Source: Chloroflexota bacterium (GTDB taxonomy: Bacteria; Chloroflexota; Anaerolineae; Aggregatilineales; Phototrophicaceae). From it: 51,238 nucleotides of DNA. The position numbers and the translations under genes were made by a program. Shown in pieces: positions 1 through 9,685 of the stretch (position 1 is the first letter of the stretch; every line of letters begins with the position of its first letter). The notes beneath the pieces were generated by a model. It was not told the origin of the DNA, searched no databases, and saw only the letters and a program-made list of their open reading frames with translations. The DNA is taken from NCBI GenBank assembly GCA_026706395.1, contig JAPOYU010000054.1, forward strand, positions 1 through 51,238, written 5' to 3'.

Positions 1-1
1 T

Positions 2-313
2 ATGCGTTCCTCAGGCCAGTCGGAGGCGGACAGCTTTTCCCTGTGGCTGTCGGTGTGCATTGGCGCGGCCGCCGATCTGATCTTCGTCGATTATCAGCCC
101 TTCACGCCGCTGACAGCCGGCAATCTGCCCTGGCACTTGCTATTCGGCTTCGAAGCCTCCATGGTCACCGCCACGATCTGCGCCGGGGAAGTCCTCATGC
201 GCGACCGGCAGCTGCTGACGCTCGATGAAGCGGCGATCGCGGCCGAAGCGCTGGACTTGGCGCCGGCGGTTTGGGAAAAGTATACGCGAAACGCCAAAGA
301 TACTTTAGAATAA
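2..313 (+). CDS. ssnA: SsnA-type amidohydrolase, C-terminal fragment (cut by window edge)
   Basis: Only the last ~103 residues are in the window; the frame is open to the left edge, so the ATG at position 2 is probably internal. The visible part, with ADLIFVDYQPFTPLTAGNLP, then HLLFGFEASMV and GEVLMRDRQLLTLDE, matches the C-terminus of SsnA-family metal-dependent aminohydrolases (about 440 residues when complete). SsnA genes are known to travel with xanthine-dehydrogenase-like molybdenum hydroxylases and yqeC, and both occur downstream here (5768-11047). The metal-binding histidines lie outside the window, so activity cannot be judged. The substrate is unknown; purine or other N-heterocycle deamination is the family expectation. 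The stop lies 36 bases before npdG. Confidence 0.8.
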   Translation: MRSSGQSEADSFSLWLSVCIGAAADLIFVDYQPFTPLTAGNLPWHLLFGFEASMVTATICAGEVLMRDRQLLTLDEAAIAAEALDLAPAVWEKYTRNAKDTLE

Positions 314-349
314 CCGATTGAGTTGAGCGTAGGGTTGGCAGAGGCGGAT

Positions 350-1012
350 ATGCGGACATTGGCGATTTTGGGCGGCACTGGCAAAGAAGGCGCTGGTTTG
401 GCGCTGCGCTGGGCGCTGAGCGGCTATTCGGTGATCATTGGCTCGCGCTCGGCAGCAAAAGCGCAAACGCGCGCCGCCGAAATGAACCTGGAACTGGGCG
501 CCGATTATCTCTGCGGCAAAGCCAACGCCGCGGCGGCCGCCGACGCCGACATCGTGATCTTGAGCGTGCCCTACGGCGCGCATCGACAGACGCTGCAAGC
601 TGTGCGCGCGGCCTGCCAGGGCAAAGTTCTGATTGACTTGACCGTGCCGCTGCAACCGCCTGAAATCACAGCTGTGAACTTGCCCGCGGGCGGCGCGGCC
701 GCGCTGGAGGCGCAGGCAATACTGGGGCCCGATGTGAGGGTGGCGGCCGCCTTTCAAAATGTGAGCGCGGTGAAACTCAAGCAACTGGACCAGAGCGTCG
801 ACTGCGATGTGCTCGTTTGCGCTGATGACCCGGCGGCCAAGGCGGCCGCCATCGAATTGGCGGCGGCCGCGGGCCTGCGCGGCGTCGATGCCGGCGCCCT
901 GAAGAACGCCCTGGCGGTTGAATCTTTGACGCCCGTATTGCTCCATATCAATCGGACTTACGGCGTGCAAGGCGCGGGCCTTCGGATCACCGGCTTGGAC
1001 GCTGACAAATGA
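350..1012 (+). CDS. npdG: NADPH-dependent F420 reductase (F420H2:NADP+ oxidoreductase)
   Basis: A 220-residue Rossmann protein that passes hydride between NADP(H) and coenzyme F420. The dinucleotide-binding loop is ILGGTGKEGAG (residues 6-16), followed by IIGSRS at the end of the second strand, the usual NADP-phosphate site in this family. I chose the ATG at 350 because GAGG lies 5 bases upstream and the homologous region starts there; a TTG at 323 in the same frame would add nine residues of no obvious value. The stop overlaps the cofE start (ATGA), so the two are probably translationally coupled. It is the first gene of the F420 block and supplies or drains reduced F420. Confidence 0.9.
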   Translation: MRTLAILGGTGKEGAGLALRWALSGYSVIIGSRSAAKAQTRAAEMNLELGADYLCGKANAAAAADADIVILSVPYGAHRQTLQAVRAACQGKVLIDLTVPLQPPEITAVNLPAGGAAALEAQAILGPDVRVAAAFQNVSAVKLKQLDQSVDCDVLVCADDPAAKAAAIELAAAAGLRGVDAGALKNALAVESLTPVLLHINRTYGVQGAGLRITGLDADK

Positions 1013-1776
1013 CGCGCGCGCCCTCACTCGCCGCCTATGCGCTTCCGGGCATTCCGCTGATCAAAGCCGGCGATGACATCGTCGCCATCATCATTGATAG
1101 AGCCGCCGCCGCGGGCTTGGATCTGCGCGCCGGCGACGTCCTGGTCATATCATCGAAGATTGTCTCCAAGTCGATGGGACGTCTGGTCGCTCTCGACGCG
1201 TTGGAACCGTCAGCCGAGGCGCGCGACCTGGCAACCGAAACGGGAAAAGATCCGCGATTGGTCGAGCTTATTTTGCGCGAATCCCGGCGCGTATCGCGCA
1301 AACGGCAGGGCGTCTTGGTGACTGAACATCACCTGGGCTTGGTGTCTGCCAATGCCGGCGTGGATCAAAGCAATATCGAAGCCGGCGATGAAATGGCTCT
1401 GCTGCTGCCGGAAGATCCGGATGCCGCCGCCCGCGACATTCGCGCGGATATCGAGCGGCGTCTCGGCATCGCGCTGGCCGTGATCATCAGCGACACGCAT
1501 GGTCGCGCCTTTCGGGTGGGCAATGTCGGCGTGGCGATTGGCGCCGCGGGTTTGCCCACAGTCAAGGATTTGCGCGGTCAGCGGGACCTATATGGGCGCC
1601 TGCTTGAGGTCACCCAGGTCGCCTATGCCGATCTGATCGCGTCGGCGGCTCACCTGCTCTGCGGCGAGGCTGACGAAGGCTTGCCGGCGGTATTGCTGCG
1701 CGGCTTGGACTTGAGCGCGCCTCATGGTCGCGCGGTCGACCTCAATCGCGCGGCCGAGCATGATCTGTATCGTTGA
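1009..1776 (+). CDS. cofE: Coenzyme F420-0:L-glutamate ligase
   Basis: A 255-residue GTP-dependent ligase that adds the gamma-linked glutamate tail to F420-0. Family landmarks are the N-terminal PGIPLIKAGDD, the VISSKIVSKSMGR segment, SANAGVDQSN, and SDTHGRAFRVGNVGVAIG; the last two carry metal and GTP contacts in characterised CofE. Length is normal for a stand-alone CofE. In actinobacteria the equivalent domain is the N-terminal half of FbiB; here the second half is a separate gene starting four bases after this stop. The start overlaps the npdG stop by four bases. Confidence 0.93.
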   Translation: MTRAPSLAAYALPGIPLIKAGDDIVAIIIDRAAAAGLDLRAGDVLVISSKIVSKSMGRLVALDALEPSAEARDLATETGKDPRLVELILRESRRVSRKRQGVLVTEHHLGLVSANAGVDQSNIEAGDEMALLLPEDPDAAARDIRADIERRLGIALAVIISDTHGRAFRVGNVGVAIGAAGLPTVKDLRGQRDLYGRLLEVTQVAYADLIASAAHLLCGEADEGLPAVLLRGLDLSAPHGRAVDLNRAAEHDLYR

Positions 1777-1780
1777 GCTT

Positions 1781-2389
1781 ATGATTAACGCGACTGACTT
1801 GTTGGACTTCATGCGGGCGCGACGCTCTTTGCGAGCCTATCGGGATGAGCGCGTGCCGCGCGATCGGATTGAGCGCCTGCTGGCAGCGGCGACCTGGGCG
1901 CCATCGGCGCATAATCGGCAACCTTGGCGCTTTGTGATTATCGAGGCGGAGGCGACCAAGGTCAAGCTGGCGCGGGGAATGGGGGCGCTGCTGCGCCGCG
2001 ATCTCAGCGCCGACGGCCTGCCGCCAACGGTCATCGACGCCGATGTCCGGCGCTCATACGAACGATTGACAGGGGCGCCGCTTTTGATTCTGCTTTGCAT
2101 GAGTCTCATTGATATGGACGTCTATACGGATGATCAACGCAATAACTGCGAGCGCGCGATGGCGCAGCAAAGCACGGCGATGGCCGGGCAAAACCTGCTG
2201 CTCATGGCGCAGAGCCTGGGCTTGGGCGCCTGCTGGATCTGCGCGCCTTTGTTCTGTCAGCCTCTGGTTTCGGCGGTTCTTGACCTGCCAGCCGATTGGC
2301 TGCCGCAAGGTTTGATCACGCTGGGATACCCGGCGCAACGGCGCGAACGGGGCCGCGAGCCCTGGGAGACAAAGGCATTGTGGCGCTAA
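1781..2389 (+). CDS. Nitroreductase-fold FMN protein, likely dehydro-F420-0 reductase (FbiB C-terminal domain type)
   Basis: A 202-residue nitroreductase-family protein. RRSLRAYRDERVP near residue 12 and WAPSAHNRQPWRF near residue 37 are the FMN-phosphate and isoalloxazine-binding segments. GLGACWICAPLF is the second conserved block. Position between cofE and cofD, and resemblance to the C-terminal half of FbiB, suggest it reduces dehydro-F420-0, the product formed when CofD uses a PEP-derived precursor. The ATG at 1781 fits the operon: four bases after the cofE stop. Upstream ATGs in the same frame fall inside cofE. A general F420- or NADPH-linked nitroreductase is the alternative. Confidence 0.8.
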   Translation: MINATDLLDFMRARRSLRAYRDERVPRDRIERLLAAATWAPSAHNRQPWRFVIIEAEATKVKLARGMGALLRRDLSADGLPPTVIDADVRRSYERLTGAPLLILLCMSLIDMDVYTDDQRNNCERAMAQQSTAMAGQNLLLMAQSLGLGACWICAPLFCQPLVSAVLDLPADWLPQGLITLGYPAQRRERGREPWETKALWR

Positions 2390-3324
2390 GGGATAAGATT
2401 ACCGTATTGATCGGCGGCGTTGGCGGCGCCAAGCTGGCTCTTGGCCTCGCGGAGGTCGTCTCGCCGGAGCGCTTGACTTTCATCGTCAATACCGGCGACG
2501 ACTTCTGGCATCTCGGGCTGAAGATCTGCCCCGATCTGGATACGCTCATGTATACCCTGGCTGGCCTCGTCGACCCGCAGCGGGGCTGGGGCTTGATCAA
2601 CGACACGAGCCATACCTTGGACAGCCTGGAACGATGCTACCAAGTCGAGCCCTGGTTCCGGCTGGGCGACCAGGACCTGGCGACGCATTTGCTGCGCAGC
2701 CATTGGCTGCGGGAGGGTCACAGCCTGACCAAGGTGACGGCGCGTCTGACGGAACGGCTGGACATCGGCGCCTGCATTCTGCCGATGACGGACGCGGAAA
2801 TGCCGACGCTGGTGGACACGCTCGAATGCGGCACGCTCGGCTTTCAAGAGTATTTTGTCAAATATGCATGGGCGCCGGTCCTGCGCGCGATACGGCATAA
2901 GGGCTGCGACTGCGCCAGGCTGTCCGAGCTTGCGCGCAGCGCTATGCTCGACGCCGATATCATTTTGATCGCGCCCTCGAATCCCTGGCTCTCGCTCGCG
3001 CCGATATTGGCGATTCCCGGCATGCGCGCTCTGCTTTCTCGAGTGAGCGCGCCAGTCGTCGCCGTCACGCCGATCATCGGCGGTGAGGCCGTCAAGGGTC
3101 CGACAGCCAAGATCATGCGCGAATTGGGACTGGAGGTTTCCGCCCGCAGCGTCGCCGATTTCTACGCGGGCCTCATCGACGGCTTCATCGATGATTTGCG
3201 CAACGAACCCTTCGCTGGCGACGGCTTGCGAACGACCCAGATGGATACGCTGATGAGCGATCTATCGAAAAAGCGAGCGCTTGCGCGCGGCGCTTTGGAA
3301 TGGATCGGGGGCTGGGCGGCATGA
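2380..3324 (+). CDS. cofD: 2-phospho-L-lactate transferase (F420-0 / dehydro-F420-0 synthase)
   Basis: A 314-residue CofD that transfers the phospholactyl (or phosphoenolpyruvyl) group from its GDP-activated form to the deazaflavin Fo. The glycine-rich GGVGGAKLALGL starts at residue 12, NTGDD at 37-41, and APSNPWLSLAPIL and VTPIIGGEAVKGPTAK follow. I chose the GTG at 2380: AAAGG lies four bases upstream and the protein then starts right before the first beta strand. That start overlaps the reductase gene by ten bases. The longer frame back to 2296 lies wholly inside the upstream gene. The stop overlaps the cofC start (ATGA). Confidence 0.93.
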   Translation: MALRDKITVLIGGVGGAKLALGLAEVVSPERLTFIVNTGDDFWHLGLKICPDLDTLMYTLAGLVDPQRGWGLINDTSHTLDSLERCYQVEPWFRLGDQDLATHLLRSHWLREGHSLTKVTARLTERLDIGACILPMTDAEMPTLVDTLECGTLGFQEYFVKYAWAPVLRAIRHKGCDCARLSELARSAMLDADIILIAPSNPWLSLAPILAIPGMRALLSRVSAPVVAVTPIIGGEAVKGPTAKIMRELGLEVSARSVADFYAGLIDGFIDDLRNEPFAGDGLRTTQMDTLMSDLSKKRALARGALEWIGGWAA

Positions 3325-4028
3325 GTCTGTGGGTGATTATCCCGGTCAAGCCGCTGAAGAACGCCAAGAGCCGCTTGTCATCCGTGCTTTCTCCCGATCA
3401 ACGTTTTCAGTTGGCCTTGGCGATGCTGCGTCATGTGCTGCGGGTGACGACCTTGAACCAGCAAGTGACCGGCGTTCTAGTGATTTCACGCGATACGAAG
3501 GCGCTGGCGATCGCCCGCGAGTTCGGCGCCAAGACGCTGCAAGAGGGCGCCATTTCCAACCTGAATCCGGCGCTGCTGCGCGCGACCATGTTCGTCAAGA
3601 GTTGGCGCGCCGACGCCGTGCTGATCCTGCCGGCCGACCTGCCCTGCATCACGGACGAAGATATCAGCGCGATCATCGAGCGGTCGACCGACCGATCGCT
3701 CGTAATCGCGACCGATCATGCGCGCGACGGCACCAACGCCTTGCTGGTCAAACCGCCCGGCGCGATCGAATACGCCTATGGGCCCGGCAGCTTTGCGCGG
3801 CATTTGCGCGGCGCGGAAGCGGCCGGATTGCCGGTTTTCGTTTATGCTTCGGAGCGGCTGGCGCTGGACATTGATGTGCCGGCCGACCTCGAGACCTATC
3901 GGCAGATTCTGGCGGGCGGGCGCGTTGGGCCTTTGCCGTCCCTTGAGCTTGCTGGCGCCGCCGGCCGGCAAAGCGCCGAATTGCCAATCGAAACAGCTTT
4001 CGTAGATAATACAGAATTGACCGACTGA
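3321..4028 (+). CDS. cofC: 2-phospho-L-lactate / phosphoenolpyruvate guanylyltransferase
   Basis: A 235-residue GTP-dependent nucleotidyltransferase (CofC/FbiD). It makes the GDP-activated three-carbon donor for CofD. The N-terminal WVIIPVKPLKNAKSRL (residues 4-19) is the nucleotide-binding signature; LPADLPCIT holds the metal-binding aspartates, and DHARDGTNALL is the family's third block. ALDIDVPADL near the C-terminus is typical of the fold. Whether the substrate is 2-phospholactate or PEP cannot be read from sequence; the FbiB-type reductase beside cofD favours PEP. A tail of about 25 residues after the core looks unstructured. The ATG at 3321 overlaps the cofD stop. Confidence 0.92.
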   Translation: MSLWVIIPVKPLKNAKSRLSSVLSPDQRFQLALAMLRHVLRVTTLNQQVTGVLVISRDTKALAIAREFGAKTLQEGAISNLNPALLRATMFVKSWRADAVLILPADLPCITDEDISAIIERSTDRSLVIATDHARDGTNALLVKPPGAIEYAYGPGSFARHLRGAEAAGLPVFVYASERLALDIDVPADLETYRQILAGGRVGPLPSLELAGAAGRQSAELPIETAFVDNTELTD

Positions 4029-4049
4029 CGCGGGAATTGGAGACTGCTC

Positions 4050-5057
<1,008 letters not shown>

Positions 5058-5114
5058 GTTTTGCCAGTCCTATCGCCCGCTGCAAAAAAAATCGGGGAAG
5101 GCGCCTCTTTTGCC

Positions 5115-5726
5115 GTGAAGATTCTCTGCGTTAGCGATACCGAGATGCCGCAGCTGCACAATGCGGCGAATTTGCGGCGCCAATACAGCGACATCGGCAT
5201 GGTCGTCAGTTGTGGAGACATGCGGCCGCATTATCTCGATTTCATAACCAGCATAATCGGCGCGCCCCTGTTTTATGTGCGGGGCAATCACGACGAGATT
5301 TACGCCGACGAGCCGCCGGGCGGCATCGACTTGCATGGGCAAGTTGTCGAGTTCGGCGGCATCACCATGGCGGGCCTGGAGGGCTGCATCCGCTACAATA
5401 AAGGCGAGATTCAATATACGCAGATGCAGATGCACGGCAAAGTGTTAAGCTTGGGACCGGCGATCTTGTGGAATCGCTGGGCGCGCCGGCGACATATTGA
5501 TCTCTTTGTAACGCACTCGCCAGCGCGCGATATTCATGACGGCAAGGACTTCGCCCACCGCGGCTTTGACAGTTTCCGCAATTTTATGCGCTGGTTTCGG
5601 CCGCGCTACATGTTGCATGGCCACGTGCATACCTGGGATCGGCGCAAGACTGTGCGCACGCAGTTTGAATCCACCTGCGTGCTGAATATCAATCCCTCTA
5701 TTGTTCTCGACCTGGAGCCGCTCTAG
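5115..5726 (+). CDS. Calcineurin-like metallophosphoesterase
   Basis: A 203-residue phosphoesterase-fold protein. Metal-binding blocks appear in order: ILCVSDTE at residues 3-10, VVSCGDMRPHYL near 32, YVRGNHDE, THSPARDIHD and LHGHVHTW. The first block normally reads D-x-H; here it is D-T-E, which may change the metal site. I prefer the GTG at 5115, just before the first beta strand. A TTG at 5061 in the same frame would add 18 residues with no recognisable content. The physiological substrate is unknown. It sits between the F420 genes and the molybdenum hydroxylase. Confidence 0.8.
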   Translation: MKILCVSDTEMPQLHNAANLRRQYSDIGMVVSCGDMRPHYLDFITSIIGAPLFYVRGNHDEIYADEPPGGIDLHGQVVEFGGITMAGLEGCIRYNKGEIQYTQMQMHGKVLSLGPAILWNRWARRRHIDLFVTHSPARDIHDGKDFAHRGFDSFRNFMRWFRPRYMLHGHVHTWDRRKTVRTQFESTCVLNINPSIVLDLEPL

Positions 5727-5767
5727 CTGACTTGGGCGCGACCGCGGACGAAGGAGGCTCGTCAAAT

Positions 5768-7216
5768 ATGTGGGAAGCCTACCATAGCGTCAGCAATGTG
5801 GAAGAGGCTTTGGCGCTCCTGGATGAGCGTCAAGGCGCGGCGCGCATCGTCGCCGGCGGCACCGATCTGATCATCGAAATGGAACGCGGTCAACATCCAC
5901 ATTTGAAGACCCTCATTGACATCACGCGCGCGCCCGGTTTGGACAGAATCGAATCCGTCGCCGACAGAATCGTCCTGGGTCCGCTGGTGACGCACAATCA
6001 TGTGGTCGCCAGCCGGCTGATCCGCGAGCGGGCGCTGCCCCTGGCGCAGGCCTCCTGGGAAGTGGGCGCGCCCCAAATCCGCAATCGCGCCACCGTGGCC
6101 GGCAATCTTATTACCGCCTCACCGGCCAACGATACGATCACGCCCTTGATCGCCATGGAGGCCGAAGTCGACTTGGCCTCCGTTGACGGCGAGCGCAGGA
6201 TCAAGCTGGCCGATTTCTACAGCGGCTTCCGCCAGACCGTATTGCGCCCCAATGAATTGCTGCGCGCGATACGCATCCCGCCCTTGCATCCCGATCAGCG
6301 CGGCATCTTCCTGAAGTTGGGCCTGCGGCGAGCGCAAGCGATTTCCGTGGTGGACGCCGCCGTCGTCATCCGATTGGATGAAGCGGGCTTGGTCAGCGAG
6401 GCGCGCATCGCCCTCGGCAGCGTGGCGGCCACGATCGCGCGCGCGCCGGCGGCTGAAGCCCACTTGCGCGGCCATCGCCTCAGCGACGAGACCATCGCTG
6501 CTGCGGCGGCGCTGGCCAGCCAGTCGGTCAGGCCCATTGATGATGTTCGCGGCAGCGCCGAGTACCGGAGCGACATGGTGCGGACGCTGGTCGCGCGCGC
6601 CTTGCGCCGCTTGCGATCCGGCGACCTGGATAGCGGCATTCCGCAGCGCCCGCCCATGCTCTGGGGAGCGGATGAAGGGATCGTGAAACGCGGACTGGGG
6701 GCCGCGATCGCGCACGCGCCGGATACGCTCATCGAAAGCCGCGTCAACGGCGCCGATCTGCGGATTGCGACGGGCCAGCGCAAGTCTCTTCTGCATTGGC
6801 TGCGCGATGATGTCGGGCTGCCCGGCACGAAAGAAGGCTGCGCCGAAGGCGAGTGCGGCGCCTGTACGGTTTTTCTCGATGACGTCGCCGTCATGGCTTG
6901 CATGGTGCATGCCCCGCGCGCTCACGGCGCCGAGATCGTCACCGTCGAAGGCTTGCGGAGCGGGGAAGGGCTGCATCCGATTCAGCAGGCTTTCATCGAC
7001 CAAGCGGCCGTACAATGCGGTTACTGCACGCCCGGCTTTTTGATGGCGGGCGCCAAGCTGCTCGATGAGATTGCCATACCGGACGGCGAGCAAATCAATT
7101 ACGGCATCAGCGGCAATTTATGTCGCTGCACCGGCTACTATAAAATTGTCGAAGCTTTCCGCCAGGCAGCGAGCCTTAAGCAGAACTCAGACCTGAGGCG
7201 CCACCGTGTCAAATGA
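5768..7216 (+). CDS. Molybdenum hydroxylase FAD/[2Fe-2S] fusion subunit (xanthine dehydrogenase family)
   Basis: A 482-residue fusion of the two electron-transfer subunits. Residues ~1-290 are the FAD-binding (CoxM/XdhB-like) domain, with VAGGTDLIIEME and IRNRATVAGNLITASPANDT. Residues ~320-475 are the [2Fe-2S] subunit (CoxS/XdhC-like): the plant-ferredoxin cluster cysteines lie in KEGCAEGECGACT followed by MACMVHA, and the second cluster in QCGYCTPGF and NLCRCTGYY. All eight cysteines are present. It moves electrons from the molybdenum centre of the next gene to FAD. AAGGAGG ten bases upstream supports the ATG at 5768. Its stop overlaps the next start by 11 bases. FAD-first order is the reverse of the classic eukaryotic xanthine dehydrogenase. 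Confidence 0.9.
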   Translation: MWEAYHSVSNVEEALALLDERQGAARIVAGGTDLIIEMERGQHPHLKTLIDITRAPGLDRIESVADRIVLGPLVTHNHVVASRLIRERALPLAQASWEVGAPQIRNRATVAGNLITASPANDTITPLIAMEAEVDLASVDGERRIKLADFYSGFRQTVLRPNELLRAIRIPPLHPDQRGIFLKLGLRRAQAISVVDAAVVIRLDEAGLVSEARIALGSVAATIARAPAAEAHLRGHRLSDETIAAAAALASQSVRPIDDVRGSAEYRSDMVRTLVARALRRLRSGDLDSGIPQRPPMLWGADEGIVKRGLGAAIAHAPDTLIESRVNGADLRIATGQRKSLLHWLRDDVGLPGTKEGCAEGECGACTVFLDDVAVMACMVHAPRAHGAEIVTVEGLRSGEGLHPIQQAFIDQAAVQCGYCTPGFLMAGAKLLDEIAIPDGEQINYGISGNLCRCTGYYKIVEAFRQAASLKQNSDLRRHRVK

Positions 7217-9431
7217 GAAAACCGCCGCCATCAGCGAATCCGTCAAGCGCATTGACGCCCGCGGCAAAGTCACCGGCGAGACGCTCTATCCTGGCGACAT
7301 TAACATCGATGGCCAGCTCTGGATGCGCGTCAAGTTCAGCGAGCGCGCCCATGCCCGGGTTCTTGCTGTAGACGCCAGCCGAGCGGAAGCGCTGGCCGGC
7401 GTCGTTCGCGTCTTCACGAGCCGGGATGTGCCGGTCAACGAATACGGGCTTGTCATCCGGGATCAGCCGGTGCTCTGCGGACCGGGCGGCGGCAAGGCCG
7501 GCGCTGATGTCGTGCGTTGTTACATGGACATGGTGGCGACTGTCGTGGCTGAAACGGACGAGATCGCCCGCCGGGCGCTGGATCTGATAGAAGTTCAGTA
7601 CGAAGATTTACCGGCTGTTTTTGACGCGCAGGAGGCAATGGCGGAGTCGGCGCCGCAGCTGCATCCGGAGAGCCCCGGCAATTTGGTCGCGCGCTATCGC
7701 ATTCGCCGGGGCGACATGGCGGCTGGCTGGGCGGCGGCTGACGCAGTGGTTGAAGGGGAATACGAGACGACCTGGCAGGAACACGCCTACTTGCAGCCGG
7801 AAGCGGGCTTGGCTTACATTGACGAGCAAGACCGTGTGACTGTCCTGGTCGCCGGTCAGTGGACGCACGAAGATCAAGAGCAGATCTACCACGCGCTGGG
7901 CTTGCCGCCGGAGCGAGTGCGCGTCATCTATCCGGCCATCGGCGGCGCTTTTGGCGGGCGCGAAGATATGTCCGTGCAGATCATTTTGGCGCTGGCCGCC
8001 TGGGAACTCCGCCTGCCAGTCAAAATCCAGTGGAGCCGCGAAGAGTCCATCCTCTATCACCACAAGCGGCATCCCATCAAAGTGCGGGCGAAATGGGGCG
8101 CCACCAAAGAAGGCCTGCTCACCGCCGCATCCGCCGAGGTGATCGGCGACGCCGGCGCATACAACTACACATCAAACAAGGTGCTGGGCAACGCGCAGCT
8201 CACCGTAACCGGACCCTACGAGATTCCCAACGTCCATGTGGATACCTATGCCGTTTACACGAACAACATTCCGTCGGGCGCCTTTCGCGGCTTTGGCGCG
8301 CCGCAAGCGCTATTCGCGGCTGAAGGTCAAATGAATCGGCTGGCGGCCGCCTTGGGCATGGATCCGCTGGAGATCCGCCTGAAGAACAGCATCCGCGAAG
8401 GCAGCATCGGATCCGTCGACAGTCCTTTCCCCGCCGGCGTCAGCATGCCGCAGGTATTCGAAGCCTGCGGGCTGGAATCTTGGTGGGAGCGCCAAGGGGA
8501 CGCCTGGCGGCTGAAGCGGGCGCCCCAACCGGCCGACGCGAGCGCGCGCCGCGGTCGTGGAATCGCCGGCGGCTTCAAGAATGTCGGCTTCAGCTTTGGC
8601 TTTCCCGAGCATTGTTGGGCGGGCATCGAATTGCAGGGCCGTGCCGAAATAAGCAAGGTTGTCCTCTATCACGGGGCCGCCGAAGTCGGGCAAGGCGCCC
8701 ATACCGCGCTGATTCAAATGACGGCTGATGCGATCGGTGTCCCCATCGACTCGGTTGAGATGGTGGCCTCTGACACAGCCTCTTCCCAATCCGCCGGCAG
8801 CGCGTCGGCTTCGCGGCTTACCTTCATGTCCGGCAATGCCATCCGCGGCGCGGCCGACATTGCCCTGCGCAAATGGCATGATGAGGAACGACCGGCTTAT
8901 GGCGAATATATGTACCATCCGCCGGCGACGACGCCCTTCGACCCCGAGACCGGACGCGCCGAGCCAAACTTCGCCTACGGTTATGTGGCGGAAGCGGTTG
9001 AGGTGGAAGTAGACATTGAGACGGGGCAGGTGCGACTGGTGGAGGTTGTCTGCGCCATTGACGTGGGCAAGGTGGTCAATCCTCAGCAGTTGGAGGGGCA
9101 AATCGAAGGCGCTATCGTTCAAGCCCAGGGTTATGCGCTCATGGAATACCTGGTGTCGAATGAAGGCCGCATACTCAATCCCTTCCTGTCGACCTATCTG
9201 ATTCCAACATCCCTTGATGTGCCGCCGCGCGTCAAGTCCGTCATCCTGGAGGTTCCCGACCCAATCGGACCCTGGGGCGCGCGCGGCATGGCTGAAATGC
9301 CCTTCCTGCCCTTGGCGCCCGCCATCGCCGCGGCCATTCATGAGGCCACGGGCCTCTGGCTCGATTCCCAACCTTTCACCGCGCAAAAGGTGGCGAGGGC
9401 GCTGCGCCAGCATGGAATCGGCGCGCTGTAA
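7206..9431 (+). CDS. Xanthine-dehydrogenase-family molybdopterin-binding subunit
   Basis: A 741-residue large subunit carrying the molybdenum cofactor. It has the N-terminal aldehyde-oxidase a/b-hammerhead domain (residues ~15-130), then IGGAFGGRED, the substrate-channel motif GAFRGFGAPQA, the pterin-binding GAAEVGQGAHT, and GARGMAEMPFLPLAP with the catalytic glutamate. The start is GTG at 7206, inside the 3' end of the FAD/Fe-S gene, so the subunits are translationally coupled. The substrate could be xanthine, another N-heterocycle or an aldehyde. The ssnA-like gene upstream and yqeC downstream point to the purine/N-heterocycle branch. No in-frame TGA interrupts it, so selenium, if used, would be a labile cofactor ligand and not selenocysteine. 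Confidence 0.9.
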   Translation: MSNEKTAAISESVKRIDARGKVTGETLYPGDINIDGQLWMRVKFSERAHARVLAVDASRAEALAGVVRVFTSRDVPVNEYGLVIRDQPVLCGPGGGKAGADVVRCYMDMVATVVAETDEIARRALDLIEVQYEDLPAVFDAQEAMAESAPQLHPESPGNLVARYRIRRGDMAAGWAAADAVVEGEYETTWQEHAYLQPEAGLAYIDEQDRVTVLVAGQWTHEDQEQIYHALGLPPERVRVIYPAIGGAFGGREDMSVQIILALAAWELRLPVKIQWSREESILYHHKRHPIKVRAKWGATKEGLLTAASAEVIGDAGAYNYTSNKVLGNAQLTVTGPYEIPNVHVDTYAVYTNNIPSGAFRGFGAPQALFAAEGQMNRLAAALGMDPLEIRLKNSIREGSIGSVDSPFPAGVSMPQVFEACGLESWWERQGDAWRLKRAPQPADASARRGRGIAGGFKNVGFSFGFPEHCWAGIELQGRAEISKVVLYHGAAEVGQGAHTALIQMTADAIGVPIDSVEMVASDTASSQSAGSASASRLTFMSGNAIRGAADIALRKWHDEERPAYGEYMYHPPATTPFDPETGRAEPNFAYGYVAEAVEVEVDIETGQVRLVEVVCAIDVGKVVNPQQLEGQIEGAIVQAQGYALMEYLVSNEGRILNPFLSTYLIPTSLDVPPRVKSVILEVPDPIGPWGARGMAEMPFLPLAPAIAAAIHEATGLWLDSQPFTAQKVARALRQHGIGAL

Positions 9432-9685
9432 AGCCCGCGGCCAACAATCGATCGCCAGCGCCCGGTCGGGGCTCCCCCCTTATTGCCGCCGCAATAGATG
9501 GGGCGCCGGATCCAAGGCGCGCCTTCAGACCGGTCCAAAGGGCTAACGCAGCCGAACAATAATCCAGCGCCGGGCGCCTGAGCGCAGTCGGTCGTTTTCG
9601 TGTTATCATTCAGCTAGTCGATTCTCGAGCGCTTCGGCTGGCCTTCCAGTTGGATTCGCGGCGAGAAGTTAACGAGGAAGCATCA

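Noticed and set aside
7206..9431. Selenocysteine in the molybdenum hydroxylase, suggested by ssnA and yqeC
   Set aside because: The frame has no internal TGA and known enzymes of this type carry labile selenium and not selenocysteine.
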